The translations under genes and the position numbers were made by a program. Positions 27,232 to 36,984 of a stretch of 64,000 nucleotides of DNA are shown here, one piece after another (the first letter of the stretch is position 1; every line of letters starts with the position of its first letter). Origin of the DNA: Methylotenera sp. (lineage in GTDB: Bacteria > Pseudomonadota > Gammaproteobacteria > Burkholderiales > Methylophilaceae); NCBI RefSeq assembly GCF_030653755.1, contig NZ_JAURYU010000001.1:1-64000 (forward strand). Direction: 5' to 3'. Under the pieces are notes generated by a model. That model was not told where the DNA came from and ran no database searches. It saw only the letters and a program-made list of their open reading frames with translations.

Positions 27232-28680
27232 ATGAGCAATACTAAAGACCCGAAGGCCTCAACAAGCGCATTAGATGCGCCTAACGAGACAACTGTGATT
27301 AATTTGTACGCTGCTGCGGAAAAAATATATCCGCGCAGCACCTTCGGGTTCTTTACTAAATGGCGCTGGGTCATGATCTGGCTCACGCAAATAGTTTTTT
27401 ACGGCATTCCATGGATTGAATGGGGTAGCCGCCAAGCCTTATTATTTGACTTAGAAGCCAAACGCTTTTATATCTTTAACTTAGTCTTATATCCGCAAGA
27501 CCTGATTTACCTCACTGCCATTCTCATCATCTCCGCCTTATCACTATTTTTATTCACAGCCATTGCTGGACGATTATGGTGTGGCTACACCTGCCCACAA
27601 ACTGTCTACACCGAAATATTTCTTTGGATTGAGGCAAAAATAGAGGGTGACCGCGCCGCGCGTATGAAATTAGATGATGCTGGAATGTCCAGCAAGAAAC
27701 TCGTTAAAAAGGCTACTAAGCATTTTGTATGGATTGCATTTGCGTTATGGACTGGTTTTACATTTGTAGGCTACTTCACCCCAATTCGTGAATTAAGCAC
27801 TGCAGTAGTCAATATGGGCCTTGGGCCTTGGGAGACATTCTGGATTGGATTCTACGGGTTTGCAACATACGGCAATGCAGGATTTATGCGTGAACAAGTT
27901 TGTAAGTATATGTGCCCTTACGCACGGTTCCAAAGTGCAATGTTCGACGATGATACGTTAATCGTCACTTATGATGAGGCTCGAGGTGAACCTCGTGGCA
28001 GTCGTTCACGTAAAGCAGATTTAACAAACCAGAAATTAGGTTCATGTATTGATTGCAGTATGTGTGTACAAGTGTGTCCCACTGGCATTGATATCCGTAA
28101 GGGATTGCAATATGAATGTATTGGTTGCGGCGCATGTGCTGATGTTTGCGACACCGTCATGGATAAAATGGGTTACGAACGTGGGTTAGTGAAATACTCG
28201 ACACAAACCGCGATGACCAATGGTTGGTCACATGCGCAAATGTTAAAACGTATCTTACGTCCGCGCGTAATGATTTATGCAACTGTACTCATTTTGCTAG
28301 TGGTCACTTTATTAACGAGTTTATGGTTACGCTCTCCATTTAAAGTAGATGTCATTCGTGACCGTGGTGTCATGGCTCGCTTGGCTGAAGGTGGAATGTT
28401 GGAAAATGTATATCGCTTACAGATTATGAACGCTACGGAATCTACACAGCATTACCAATTGAAAGCCACTGGACTTGATCAACTGGTGATTCAATCAGAT
28501 GTATTAGATGCTAATCATACAGTAGCGGTTAACCCTGCTGAGTCTCGTGGAGTTCCAGTAAGGTTGCAGATTCCAGATGGGTCAATGAAGTCTGGCTCTC
28601 ATACAGTGATATTTGAGATTAAAGCAACCGGGAGTAATGCAGTTGTCACTGAAAAATCGATCTTTCTAGTGCCTAGATAA
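27232..28680 (+). CDS. ccoG: Cytochrome c oxidase accessory protein CcoG (RdxA/FixG)
   Basis: This 482-residue membrane protein has about five helices and a central ferredoxin-like part with 'CIDCSMCVQVCPTG' and 'CIGCGACADVC', two 4Fe-4S clusters, plus a C-terminal IgG-like FixG domain. It reduces copper for CuB assembly of cbb3 oxidases (established for CcoG). It starts 17 nt after ccoP. Confidence 0.95.
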   Translation: MSNTKDPKASTSALDAPNETTVINLYAAAEKIYPRSTFGFFTKWRWVMIWLTQIVFYGIPWIEWGSRQALLFDLEAKRFYIFNLVLYPQDLIYLTAILIISALSLFLFTAIAGRLWCGYTCPQTVYTEIFLWIEAKIEGDRAARMKLDDAGMSSKKLVKKATKHFVWIAFALWTGFTFVGYFTPIRELSTAVVNMGLGPWETFWIGFYGFATYGNAGFMREQVCKYMCPYARFQSAMFDDDTLIVTYDEARGEPRGSRSRKADLTNQKLGSCIDCSMCVQVCPTGIDIRKGLQYECIGCGACADVCDTVMDKMGYERGLVKYSTQTAMTNGWSHAQMLKRILRPRVMIYATVLILLVVTLLTSLWLRSPFKVDVIRDRGVMARLAEGGMLENVYRLQIMNATESTQHYQLKATGLDQLVIQSDVLDANHTVAVNPAESRGVPVRLQIPDGSMKSGSHTVIFEIKATGSNAVVTEKSIFLVPR

Positions 28681-28830
28681 CTAGCGCTTAATAAGCGACA
28701 CATACTCTTAAAAGGTATGACGGGATTGAGGTAAGCAACACCAATAAAACGAATATTACGAAGCAAAGTTAATGTACTTTTAATGTAAACCACACCCGAA
28801 CAACATGAATTGTTTTAATCAGAGGTAAAT

Positions 28831-29115
28831 ATGAGCAATCTAAACAGCAGTGACTTAAGTTCTGAAACTACATCAAAGGCATGGTGGCATTACGGTCATA
28901 TGTGGCTTGTGGTTGGCGGGCCATTAACTGTCGTTGTCGCATCATTTATTACACTTTACTTTGCCATCAAAGTACCTGACCCTGTCGTGGATGCAGACTA
29001 CTACCGCAAAGGGATTGAAATTAACCAAACACTAGAAGGTAGGCATGATGGTTTAGTTCCAGCGATTCAAGGACGAAACCATGCCGCAACTGGCATTAAA
29101 CCTACCAACCCTTAA
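28831..29115 (+). CDS. ccoH: CcoH/FixH-like assembly protein
   Basis: This 94-residue protein has one membrane helix (about 25-48) and the FixH-type stretch 'VVDADYYRKGIEINQTL'. It is shorter than many FixH proteins, lacking most of the periplasmic domain. It helps cbb3 assembly. It follows ccoG after 150 bp. The copper transporter ccoI and ccoS are not found downstream. Confidence 0.8.
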   Translation: MSNLNSSDLSSETTSKAWWHYGHMWLVVGGPLTVVVASFITLYFAIKVPDPVVDADYYRKGIEINQTLEGRHDGLVPAIQGRNHAATGIKPTNP

Positions 29116-29160
29116 TCATTGCTCCTGCCGTCTAGAAGCAACTAATATTATCTGAGGGAA

Positions 29161-29187
29161 ATAGAACCACTTTGCTGTTGGTTCTAT
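29161..29187 (+). terminator. Hairpin after ccoH, possible terminator
   Basis: ATAGAACCA and TGGTTCTAT form a 9-bp perfect stem with a 9-nt loop, 46 bp past the ccoH stop. No T-run follows, so intrinsic termination is uncertain. Confidence 0.45.
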
Positions 29188-29294
29188 CCTGCATAACCTG
29201 CTAATCTAATGACCATGTTTTATGGTGTGCCTTCCAGTAGTTTTTAACAAAAAAATCTCAGCCCAACCAACAACAGTGCTAACTATTAAATTGA

Positions 29295-29318
29295 CAACAT
29301 GAAGTGAACTTCATGTTG
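29295..29318. promoter_or_regulatory. Perfect 10-bp inverted repeat upstream of the phosphoketolase gene
   Basis: CAACATGAAG-TGAA-CTTCATGTTG is an exact dyad 153 bp before the xfp ATG and lacks a T-run, so it looks more like an operator than a terminator. Apart from this and the hairpin at 29161, the 356-bp gap 29116-29471 holds no recognisable feature; only FNR half-sites are present. Confidence 0.35.
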
Positions 29319-29471
29319 ATATGAAAGCTCACTATTTTTTATAAAAATAATGATGTTAAAAAAACTGCTAATATTATCTACTCAATAGTTAGTCAATAAG
29401 TGCAACTCATGAAGACCATGGCCACAATCAGACACATTTAGCTGATTGATAGGCTTAAAGGAGAATGACCG

Positions 29472-31850
29472 ATGAGCGACAAAACAGACAACAACGTATT
29501 ATCTAGCAACGAACTTAGACTCACACACCAATACTGGAGCGCTTGTAACTATTTAGCCGCGGGTATGATCTATCTCCGTGACAATCCACTTCTAAAGCAG
29601 CCGCTCAAGCCAGAACATATCAAGCAACGCTTACTTGGACATTGGGGCTCTAGCCCAGGACTAAGTTTTGCTTATGTACATATCAACCGCTTAATCAAGA
29701 AGTTTGATCTAAACGCCATCTTTTTAGCAGGTCCAGGGCATGGTGCGCCTGGTGTGTTAGGTCCAATTTACCTAGAGGGCACTTATAGTGAGGTTTACCC
29801 AAACAAAAGTGAAGATGAAGAAGGCCTAAAGCACTTTTTTAAAGAGTTCTCATTCCCTGGTGGTATCGGTAGCCACTGCACACCAGAAATGCCGGGCTCA
29901 ATTCATGAAGGAGGCGAGCTAGGCTATAGTATTTCACATGCATTTGGCGCCGCTTACGACAACCCAGACCTGCTGGTTACCGTTATGGTTGGCGATGGTG
30001 AGTCTGAAACAGGTCCACTTGCCACTTCTTGGCATTCTAATAAGTTTCTTAATCCCATTCGTGATGGTGCTGTATTGCCAATACTGCATCTCAATGGCTA
30101 TAAAATTAATAACCCCAGTATTCTTTCCCGTATTTCACATGATGAACTCAAACATCTATTCATGGGATACGGATGGACGCCATATTTTGTGGAGGGTAGC
30201 GACCCGAACACCATGCATCAAAAAATGGCTGCCACACTAGAACAATGCATTAATGAGATTAAAGCAATACAAAAAACAGCACGCGACACCAACAACCCCA
30301 AGCGCCCACTGTGGCCGATGATTGTTTTGCGCAGCCCTAAAGGGTGGACTGGCCCTCAAGAAGTAGATGGTCATAAAGTAGAAGGTTTTTGGAGAGCGCA
30401 TCAAGTACCAATGAGCAATATAAAGGATAATCCTCAGCATCTAGCACAACTAGAAACCTGGTTGAGGAGCTATCAACCTGAAACGCTATTTGATGAAAAT
30501 GGGCAATTAAATGCCGAACTGAAATCGCTTGCACCTCACAAAGAACGCCGCATGAGTGCTAACCCTCACAGCAATGGAGGCTTGTTGCGCAAGGCATTGC
30601 GCATGCCAAACTTTGACGACTATGCGGTTGCATTAGAAGCACCAGCAAAGATTTCAGCACCAAACACAAAACCACTAGGTAAGTTCTTACGCGACATCAT
30701 GCAAAAAAATATGCATAATTTTCGCGTATTCGGTCCAGATGAAAACAGCTCAAACAAACTTGATGATATTTATGAGGTAAGTAAAAAAACTTGGCTAGCT
30801 GACTACTTGCCAGAAGATACTGATGGTGGCGAACTGTCTCCAGATGGTCGCGTCATGGAGATGTTATCTGAACATACTGTTGAAGGCTGGTTAGAGGGCT
30901 ATTTACTCACGGGTCGCCACGGTTTCTTCTCAACTTATGAGTCTTTTGTTCACGTGATTGACTCGATGTTTAACCAACATGCAAAATGGCTGGCTATGTC
31001 TAAAGATGTGCCATGGCGCGCACCTATTTCATCTTTAAATTTACTCATCACCTCTACAGTATGGCGGCAAGATCACAACGGCTTTACGCATCAAGACCCT
31101 GGCTTTTTAGACATTGTGGTAAACAAAAGCCCAGAAGTCACACGTATTTACCTGCCACCTGATGTGAACTGCTTACTTTCTGTAGCAAACCACTGCCTTA
31201 ACAGCACAGACTACATTAATGTCATTGTTTGCGACAAACAGAAGCATCTGCAATATTTAAATATGGACGCGGCGATTGAGCATTGCACAAAAGGTCTAGG
31301 TATATGGGATTGGGCAAGTAACGACCAAGGTGAAGAGCCTGACTTAGTGATGGCATGTGCGGGCGACATCCCCACCAAAGAAGCGCTGGCCGCAACATCC
31401 TTATTACGCGAGCATTTTCCAAAACTTAAAGTGCGCTTCATTAACGTCGTAGACCTCTACAAATTATCACCTCAAATTGAGCACCCACATGGCTTGTCTG
31501 ATCGTGAGTTTGATAGCCTGTTTACTACCAACAAGCCCATCATTTTTAACTTCCATGGCTATCCATATTTGATACACCGCCTTGCCTATCGCCGCACCAA
31601 CCATTGTAATTTGCATGTGCGCGGCTATAAAGAGAAAGGCAGTATCAACACCCCATTAGAACTCGCTATACAAAATCAGATTGACAGATTTAGCCTAGCG
31701 ATTGATGCTATCAACCGCATTCCATCTCTACAAAAAATTGGTGGGCATGTGCAAGAACAGCTTCGCAACAGACAGATTGAATGTTGCAGATACGCCTATG
31801 AACATGGCGTTGATCTACCAGAAGAAGACGAGTGGACATGGAAACATTAA
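29472..31850 (+). CDS. xfp: Xylulose-5-phosphate/fructose-6-phosphate phosphoketolase
   Basis: This 792-residue thiamine-diphosphate enzyme splits xylulose 5-phosphate or fructose 6-phosphate with phosphate to acetyl phosphate plus a sugar phosphate. Evidence includes '[13 protein letters not shown]' at the N-terminus, 'GPGHGAPG', the TPP motif '[11 protein letters not shown]' from residue 174 and '[14 protein letters not shown]'. Length is typical. An AAAGGAG sequence precedes the ATG. It overlaps the acetate kinase gene, which uses its product, so sugar phosphates of the RuMP or pentose pathway can be turned to acetate with ATP gain. Confidence 0.96.
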   Translation: MSDKTDNNVLSSNELRLTHQYWSACNYLAAGMIYLRDNPLLKQPLKPEHIKQRLLGHWGSSPGLSFAYVHINRLIKKFDLNAIFLAGPGHGAPGVLGPIYLEGTYSEVYPNKSEDEEGLKHFFKEFSFPGGIGSHCTPEMPGSIHEGGELGYSISHAFGAAYDNPDLLVTVMVGDGESETGPLATSWHSNKFLNPIRDGAVLPILHLNGYKINNPSILSRISHDELKHLFMGYGWTPYFVEGSDPNTMHQKMAATLEQCINEIKAIQKTARDTNNPKRPLWPMIVLRSPKGWTGPQEVDGHKVEGFWRAHQVPMSNIKDNPQHLAQLETWLRSYQPETLFDENGQLNAELKSLAPHKERRMSANPHSNGGLLRKALRMPNFDDYAVALEAPAKISAPNTKPLGKFLRDIMQKNMHNFRVFGPDENSSNKLDDIYEVSKKTWLADYLPEDTDGGELSPDGRVMEMLSEHTVEGWLEGYLLTGRHGFFSTYESFVHVIDSMFNQHAKWLAMSKDVPWRAPISSLNLLITSTVWRQDHNGFTHQDPGFLDIVVNKSPEVTRIYLPPDVNCLLSVANHCLNSTDYINVIVCDKQKHLQYLNMDAAIEHCTKGLGIWDWASNDQGEEPDLVMACAGDIPTKEALAATSLLREHFPKLKVRFINVVDLYKLSPQIEHPHGLSDREFDSLFTTNKPIIFNFHGYPYLIHRLAYRRTNHCNLHVRGYKEKGSINTPLELAIQNQIDRFSLAIDAINRIPSLQKIGGHVQEQLRNRQIECCRYAYEHGVDLPEEDEWTWKH

Positions 31851-32962
31851 CCACGCTCACCATCAATTGTGGCTCATCCAGCCTCAAAGCCAGCTTATTT
31901 CTGTCAGATGGTCAACGTATTAATTATTGCTACAGGCAAACCCCAGATCAAAAACATGGTAACTATCACGCCAAAGCTTTTGAGCAATTACTGGATGACT
32001 TAAAAGTTGCACTCACAAACGATAACAGGACCTTACAAAAACATACGCTGTTAATTGGTCATCGGTTTGTACATGGCGGTGATATTGCCGAAGCTGCCAG
32101 ACTGATTGACGCCAATGAACGCAGCAGGCTTGAAAGCATCACACACTTAGCACCACTTCACATGCCAAGTAACCTGCAAGGTGTAGATATTTGTACGCAA
32201 GCGTTTGCTGATCGATTTAAGCTAGTTCAAGTCGCCTGTTTTGATACAGCCTTTCATCACACCCTTTCAGAACTAGCTTACCGCCTCCCAATACCCAAAG
32301 CACTCGACTATCGGCGCTATGGCTTTCATGGGCTCAATTATGCAAACATCGCACAACAACTAACCCAGCATATTGGCGCAACTGCAAATGGTCATGTTGT
32401 GATTGCGCATCTTGGTAGTGGTGCTAGTTTATGCCTGATTAAAAATTTACGCTCTATTGATACCAGTATGGGCTACTCCCCTGCTGGTGGTATTCCAATG
32501 GCAACACGTAGCGGAGATATTGACCCAGGGGTGATGTTAGAGCTGACAAAAGACCATGACTATCATGCACTTTCAGAACTTGTTTATCAAAAAATGGGCT
32601 TATTGGCACTATCAAATGGTGAAAGTAGCGATATGTCGACACTGATTGCAAGTACTAGCGCTCATGCCAAGTTTGCAATTGCTTTTTTTACAAGACAAGT
32701 TAGGGCTACAATAGGTGCATACGCAGCAAAAGTGGGCGGCCTTGATGCCATTGTCTTTACAGGCGGCATTGGAGAACACTCTGCATTGGTACGCGCGATG
32801 ATTTGTGATCATCTTGAGTTTATGGGATTCAAATTAAATATTGAAAAAAACCAACAACATGCCACAGTGTTAAGCAACATGGATTCAAAACCTATTTTGA
32901 TGATTCCAGCCGATGAGGAAGCAGAAATGGCTAGATTAGCCTATAGTTTCAGCCATCTATAA
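31838..32962 (+). CDS. ackA: Acetate kinase
   Basis: This 374-residue ASKHA-fold kinase converts acetyl phosphate and ADP to acetate and ATP. '[10 protein letters not shown]', 'HRFVHGGD', 'FDTAFHHT', 'AHLGSGASL' and '[11 protein letters not shown]' are the family motifs. The start could be the ATG at 31838 (used here) or a GTG two codons earlier; both lie inside the end of xfp, giving translational coupling. No phosphotransacetylase gene is nearby, so acetyl phosphate made by phosphoketolase is the likely substrate. Confidence 0.95.
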   Translation: METLTTLTINCGSSSLKASLFLSDGQRINYCYRQTPDQKHGNYHAKAFEQLLDDLKVALTNDNRTLQKHTLLIGHRFVHGGDIAEAARLIDANERSRLESITHLAPLHMPSNLQGVDICTQAFADRFKLVQVACFDTAFHHTLSELAYRLPIPKALDYRRYGFHGLNYANIAQQLTQHIGATANGHVVIAHLGSGASLCLIKNLRSIDTSMGYSPAGGIPMATRSGDIDPGVMLELTKDHDYHALSELVYQKMGLLALSNGESSDMSTLIASTSAHAKFAIAFFTRQVRATIGAYAAKVGGLDAIVFTGGIGEHSALVRAMICDHLEFMGFKLNIEKNQQHATVLSNMDSKPILMIPADEEAEMARLAYSFSHL

Positions 32963-33000
32963 TTTTAGTGATTAGGCAACGCTTTATTGAGGAGAGTAAC

Positions 33001-33888
33001 ATGCAACCCATTACCCATGTAGTCGCAGGTACTGATTTTTCAGCAGAAGCAGATTTGGCCGTCAATCGTGCCGCCTTAATTAGTAAAGCACTTGGTGCAA
33101 AACTGCATCTGATCCATGTAGTACATCCGCTTGATCTATACGCGGGTTCAGAGCTTTCCTTCAGTTTTCAAACACACTACCAACAAGCACAGCAAGAAAT
33201 AGTCAAAACGCAAATAGACACATTGGCATTTCAACTTCGTGAGCAATTTAATATAGCGGTAGAAGCCGCCACCCGCATAGGTCGTGCACATACTGAAATC
33301 TCTCAGTATGCTGACCAAGTCAACGCTGGGCTAGTTGTGACAGGGGCTCAAGGTGAACATAGCCTGCTTGAAAAACTACTAGGCTCAACAACTTCACGGC
33401 TCATGACAGTTTCAAAATGCTCAATTTTAATTGTTAAAAATAAAGACGCCACCACACCGCCATACCGCCATGTCATTGCAGCGGTGAACTTCTCTGCTGG
33501 TGCTGAAAAAGTGCCTGCACTCACACGGACAATCGCTCCAGATGCTCAAATCGAGGGTTTGCTGATATTTGATACCAATCAGGAAGCGCATATGTACAAG
33601 GCCGGCATGAATGAAGCATTATTACAACAGTACCGCACTCAAGCATTAGCAGATGCAGATAGCAGACTCAGTGCAATTTTTAATGAGCAGACCCTTGGTA
33701 CAAAAGTATCTAGAACAATACTGTCTGGCTACCCGTCACAAAGTATTTGTAATCATGCAAAAACGCAGCGCGCTGATTTAATCACGATAGGTAAAAATGA
33801 GAAAAGCGGGATTGAAAACTGGTTACTTGGTAGTGTAAGTAAAGGTGTTGCCTATTCTGCAACCTGTGATGTACTTTTAACCAACTAA
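33001..33888 (+). CDS. Tandem universal stress protein
   Basis: This 295-residue protein consists of two UspA domains. The first begins 'ITHVVAGTDFSAEAD' and ends with the ATP-loop 'GAQGEHSLLEKLLGSTT' pattern; the second begins near 'YRHVIAAVNFSAGAE' and ends 'GKNEKSGIENWLLGSVS'. I chose the ATG at 33001 behind GAGGAG. It is the third gene after xfp-ackA. UspA proteins respond to starvation or oxygen limitation, consistent with its company. Confidence 0.9.
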   Translation: MQPITHVVAGTDFSAEADLAVNRAALISKALGAKLHLIHVVHPLDLYAGSELSFSFQTHYQQAQQEIVKTQIDTLAFQLREQFNIAVEAATRIGRAHTEISQYADQVNAGLVVTGAQGEHSLLEKLLGSTTSRLMTVSKCSILIVKNKDATTPPYRHVIAAVNFSAGAEKVPALTRTIAPDAQIEGLLIFDTNQEAHMYKAGMNEALLQQYRTQALADADSRLSAIFNEQTLGTKVSRTILSGYPSQSICNHAKTQRADLITIGKNEKSGIENWLLGSVSKGVAYSATCDVLLTN

Positions 33889-33925
33889 GAATACTGATTT
33901 AAACTACACCGATGACGACAATTAA

Positions 33926-34927
33926 TTAAACAAGCCGCTCCACAGAAACAGGATGCACAACATTTCCAGAAAGCTCATATGCAGAAATATTGGCAATGGT
34001 AGTACTAGCAATCTCTGTTAATGCCTCATCAGTAAAGAATGCCTGATGTCCAGTAATGACTACGTTTGGAAACGTCAATAAGCGCGCAAATACATCATCA
34101 TGAATAACGGTGCTGGATAAATCCCTGAAAAATAGATTCTCTTCCTCTTCGTATACATCAAGCCCTAAGCTACCAATCACACCAGACTTTAATCCACGAA
34201 TAATCGCACGAGTATCAATGACAGCTCCTCGACTAATATTAATCAGCATCACCCCAGCCCGCATCTGCTTAATCGCTTTTTCATCAATTAAATGATGCGT
34301 TTCAGGCGTTAGTGGGCAATGTAAACTGACAATATCACTACTACTCAATAATTCTTCAAGTGCTACATAACTTGCACCAACTTCTATACACTGCTGATTG
34401 GGATATGGGTCATACGCCAACACTTTACAACCAAAACCCACCATGATTTTTGCCACACATTGGCCAATTTTGCCTGTGCCAACTACACCAACAGTTTTGC
34501 CATACATGTCAAAACCGAGCAGTCCATCTAATGAAAAATTAGCTTCCCGTACACGGGCGCTAGCACGGTGAATCTTACGATTCAGGGTCAACATTAAGGC
34601 AACGGCATGTTCAGCTACTGAATGTGGTGAATATTCTGGTACGCGTGCCACAGTAATACCATGTCGTTTTGCGGCCTCTAAGTCGACGTGATTAAAACCA
34701 GCACAGCGCAAAGTGATTAACTGCACACGCTGTTTTGCAAGGATTGCAATCACTTCAGCATCAAGCACGTCATTCACAAAGACACACACAGCTTGCGCAC
34801 CCTCAGCAGCAAAAGCAGTCGTTGAGTCGAGTCTAGGTTCTAAATAAACCAGTTGATGCTGACCCGAATTGGCTGAATCAAGATAAGTTTTGTCGTAAGA
34901 TTTAGTGCTAAATACAGCAACGCGCAT
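33926..34927 (-). CDS. ldhA: D-lactate dehydrogenase LdhA
   Basis: This 333-residue NAD-dependent 2-hydroxyacid dehydrogenase has GxGxxG at 150-155 ('GTGKIG'), 'RCAGFNHVDL', 'ISRGAVIDT' and 'DVYEEEENLFFRD' with 'ITGHQAFFTDEAL', a combination close to fermentative LdhA rather than other family members. It reduces pyruvate to D-lactate and re-oxidises NADH. It converges on the phosphoketolase operon and lies in the low-oxygen region. Confidence 0.88.
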   Translation of the reverse strand: MRVAVFSTKSYDKTYLDSANSGQHQLVYLEPRLDSTTAFAAEGAQAVCVFVNDVLDAEVIAILAKQRVQLITLRCAGFNHVDLEAAKRHGITVARVPEYSPHSVAEHAVALMLTLNRKIHRASARVREANFSLDGLLGFDMYGKTVGVVGTGKIGQCVAKIMVGFGCKVLAYDPYPNQQCIEVGASYVALEELLSSSDIVSLHCPLTPETHHLIDEKAIKQMRAGVMLINISRGAVIDTRAIIRGLKSGVIGSLGLDVYEEEENLFFRDLSSTVIHDDVFARLLTFPNVVITGHQAFFTDEALTEIASTTIANISAYELSGNVVHPVSVERLV

Positions 34928-35015
34928 TTTTACTCGCTATCATGAAATAAACCAACCAAAAACGCTAGCAACGCCTCAATGCAGTCTAATATGATGTATT
35001 AACCAAGCAATATCA

Positions 35016-35864
35016 TCATGGACTAACATACACCGTGATTCCATATTCTCGGATACGTTGCCCCATTGCTTCAAGCCATTCAGCAGGTAATCTTGACAGC
35101 CTATCGACCTCAACCTGCTCTGAGCGACGCGCCAGCCCATAAAGATGCACACCTTTAATGACATCCTTTGCTTGACTAACCAGAGTAAGGTAATCATTGA
35201 TATCAGCTTCACTTGGCAGCAATCCATCTAAGGAAAACATGCAGGTTTGTATATAGGTTGGGCAAGCGATCGCACACTGCCTTAAGCGTTGTAAGTGACT
35301 CTCTGGATTTAGATTCACATCGTTCACACGTGCAATCGCATCCTTAGAGCCACCATCTACTTTAAACCAAACCTCGCCATTCAGCTTTGCCAGATGCTTC
35401 ATGCTCTCAAGTACCAAAGGTTTATCCATCAAACTCCCATTGGTGATAAGCCTCACTTTAATTTTTCCAAGCAGGTCAAAATCACGCAATACCTGTTCTA
35501 CTAGTGTCAGGACTTGTGGAAACTCTTTTGCACTGGTTGGCTCACCATTACCTGAAAATGCAATGTCTTTAAGCTGACGATCCTCTTCATTAACGTGCTT
35601 TTGCATAAAGTCACCATGCAACACGTCATGAAGAAACGCTCGCAACTCTTGCTCTAGGATATCTAACTCAATAGCGGGCGGTGACCCTCTAGTAAGGTTA
35701 GGCACATTACAATAGATACAACGCCAATTACACGCGTTATTGACATTAAGATTAATGCCAACAGACACGCCACCAGCACGCCGTGAAATTACTGGATAAA
35801 TATACTTGAGCCCGACGACATCACGGTTATGGTCTGTGGTGCTAAGGTGAATTTTTATGGTCAT
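35016..35864 (-). CDS. Radical SAM protein of unknown substrate
   Basis: This 282-residue protein has the cluster motif 'CNWRCIYC' (C-x3-C-x2-C) near residue 46, 'SGNGEPT' (the GGE-like SAM motif) and 'LITNGSL'. No additional C-terminal cluster or known partner domain is evident. It lies between ldhA and fnr on the same strand. The substrate is unknown; similar proteins are often annotated only as radical SAM. Confidence 0.85.
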   Translation of the reverse strand: MTIKIHLSTTDHNRDVVGLKYIYPVISRRAGGVSVGINLNVNNACNWRCIYCNVPNLTRGSPPAIELDILEQELRAFLHDVLHGDFMQKHVNEEDRQLKDIAFSGNGEPTSAKEFPQVLTLVEQVLRDFDLLGKIKVRLITNGSLMDKPLVLESMKHLAKLNGEVWFKVDGGSKDAIARVNDVNLNPESHLQRLRQCAIACPTYIQTCMFSLDGLLPSEADINDYLTLVSQAKDVIKGVHLYGLARRSEQVEVDRLSRLPAEWLEAMGQRIREYGITVYVSP

Positions 35865-35953
35865 GCAGGAATCATTACTTTTAAGTCTTAGATTTTAAGT
35901 CGTAGATTGACTTGAAATTGGTCATTAAAATAAGTAAATCTTTACAATACTCA

Positions 35954-36685
35954 CTAAAAGTAAGTTTGCGGATTGAATATTTTCTTTAATGCATCAGGTG
36001 CAATTATTTTGACGTAACGTTGCTTGACTTCAATAATGCCATCTTCACTAAATTTAGAAAAAGCACGGCTCACTGTTTCTAATTTAAGACCCAGATAACT
36101 CCCAATCTCTTCGCGTGTCATCCTTAGCACTAATTCAGACTGAGATAAGCCTCTAGCATGTAAACGTTGTACAAGGTTCAGCAAAAATGCCGCCAAACGC
36201 TCTTCCGCACGCATATTACCTAAGAGCATCATCACACTATTCTCACGCACAATTTCACGGCTCATAATTTTGTGTACATGCCGCTGCAACACAGGCAACT
36301 CTCTAGATAGATCTTCAATCGTTGCAAAAGGCATCACACAGACTTCAGCATCCTCCAACGCAATAGCATTACAGTTATGGTGATCACTGACAATACCATC
36401 CATACCAATGATTTCACCGGCCATTTGGAAGCCAGTCACTTGCTCCCGGCCATCTTCGCTGGTCACACAGGTTTTAAAAAATCCAGTACGGATTGCATAG
36501 AGAGAAGTAAAGGTATCCCCACTATTAAATAGCAACTCACCCTGTTTCACGCGGCGGCGTTTTTCAACGACTTCATCAAGCCTTTTCATTTCATCGGCGT
36601 TAAAACCGACAGGCATGCAAAGCTCGCGCAGATTACAGTTTGAGCAAGCGACTTTAATGGCTTCTGGATTTAAAACAGGTTGCAT
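35954..36685 (-). CDS. fnr: FNR/ANR oxygen-sensing regulator
   Basis: This 243-residue Crp-family protein has N-terminal cysteines C14, C17 and C23 and an internal C116 in 'EVCVMPF', which together match the four 4Fe-4S ligands of FNR. The cyclic-nucleotide-type beta barrel follows. The C-terminal HTH 'EEIGSYLGLKLETVSRAF' has the E-x2-S-R recognition pattern of FNR. It activates genes at low oxygen. Three matching boxes are in this window, one of them in its own intergenic region with hemN. Confidence 0.93.
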   Translation of the reverse strand: MQPVLNPEAIKVACSNCNLRELCMPVGFNADEMKRLDEVVEKRRRVKQGELLFNSGDTFTSLYAIRTGFFKTCVTSEDGREQVTGFQMAGEIIGMDGIVSDHHNCNAIALEDAEVCVMPFATIEDLSRELPVLQRHVHKIMSREIVRENSVMMLLGNMRAEERLAAFLLNLVQRLHARGLSQSELVLRMTREEIGSYLGLKLETVSRAFSKFSEDGIIEVKQRYVKIIAPDALKKIFNPQTYF

Positions 36686-36774
36686 AATGTGCCCATTGAT
36701 ACGATTTTAATAAGGATACCGCTTTCAGCAGTTTGCCGCTAGTGAATTAAATAATCATTATTCATAATTATCTT

Positions 36775-36788
36775 TTGATGTGTATCAA
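36775..36788 (+). promoter_or_regulatory. FNR box between fnr and hemN
   Basis: TTGAT-GTGT-ATCAA is exact. A CAAAGT hexamer at 36811-36816 puts the box at -41.5 for a hemN transcript. On the fnr side the corresponding -10 position is poor, so fnr is less clearly controlled. The start of hemN is about 160 nt downstream of the predicted transcription start. Confidence 0.82.
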
Positions 36789-36984
36789 AGTACTTTAGTG
36801 GCAGTAGTGGCAAAGTAGAGTCCTGTAGTTTGCCCTGTAAATTTAGATGTATGTAATCACAACAAAAATGCTCTGTAGCTAGGCGAACTGCAGCAACAAA
36901 CCTAACTTAAGTTGGGTAAAAAGGCCATAGTGCAGAGTGTATTTTTATATTTACAGGATAAACCCAAAGGTTTAGGAGTCACAA

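Noticed and set aside
29310-29465. FNR site upstream of xfp
   Set aside because: Only TTGAT half-sites without the matching ATCAA at four-base spacing are present.
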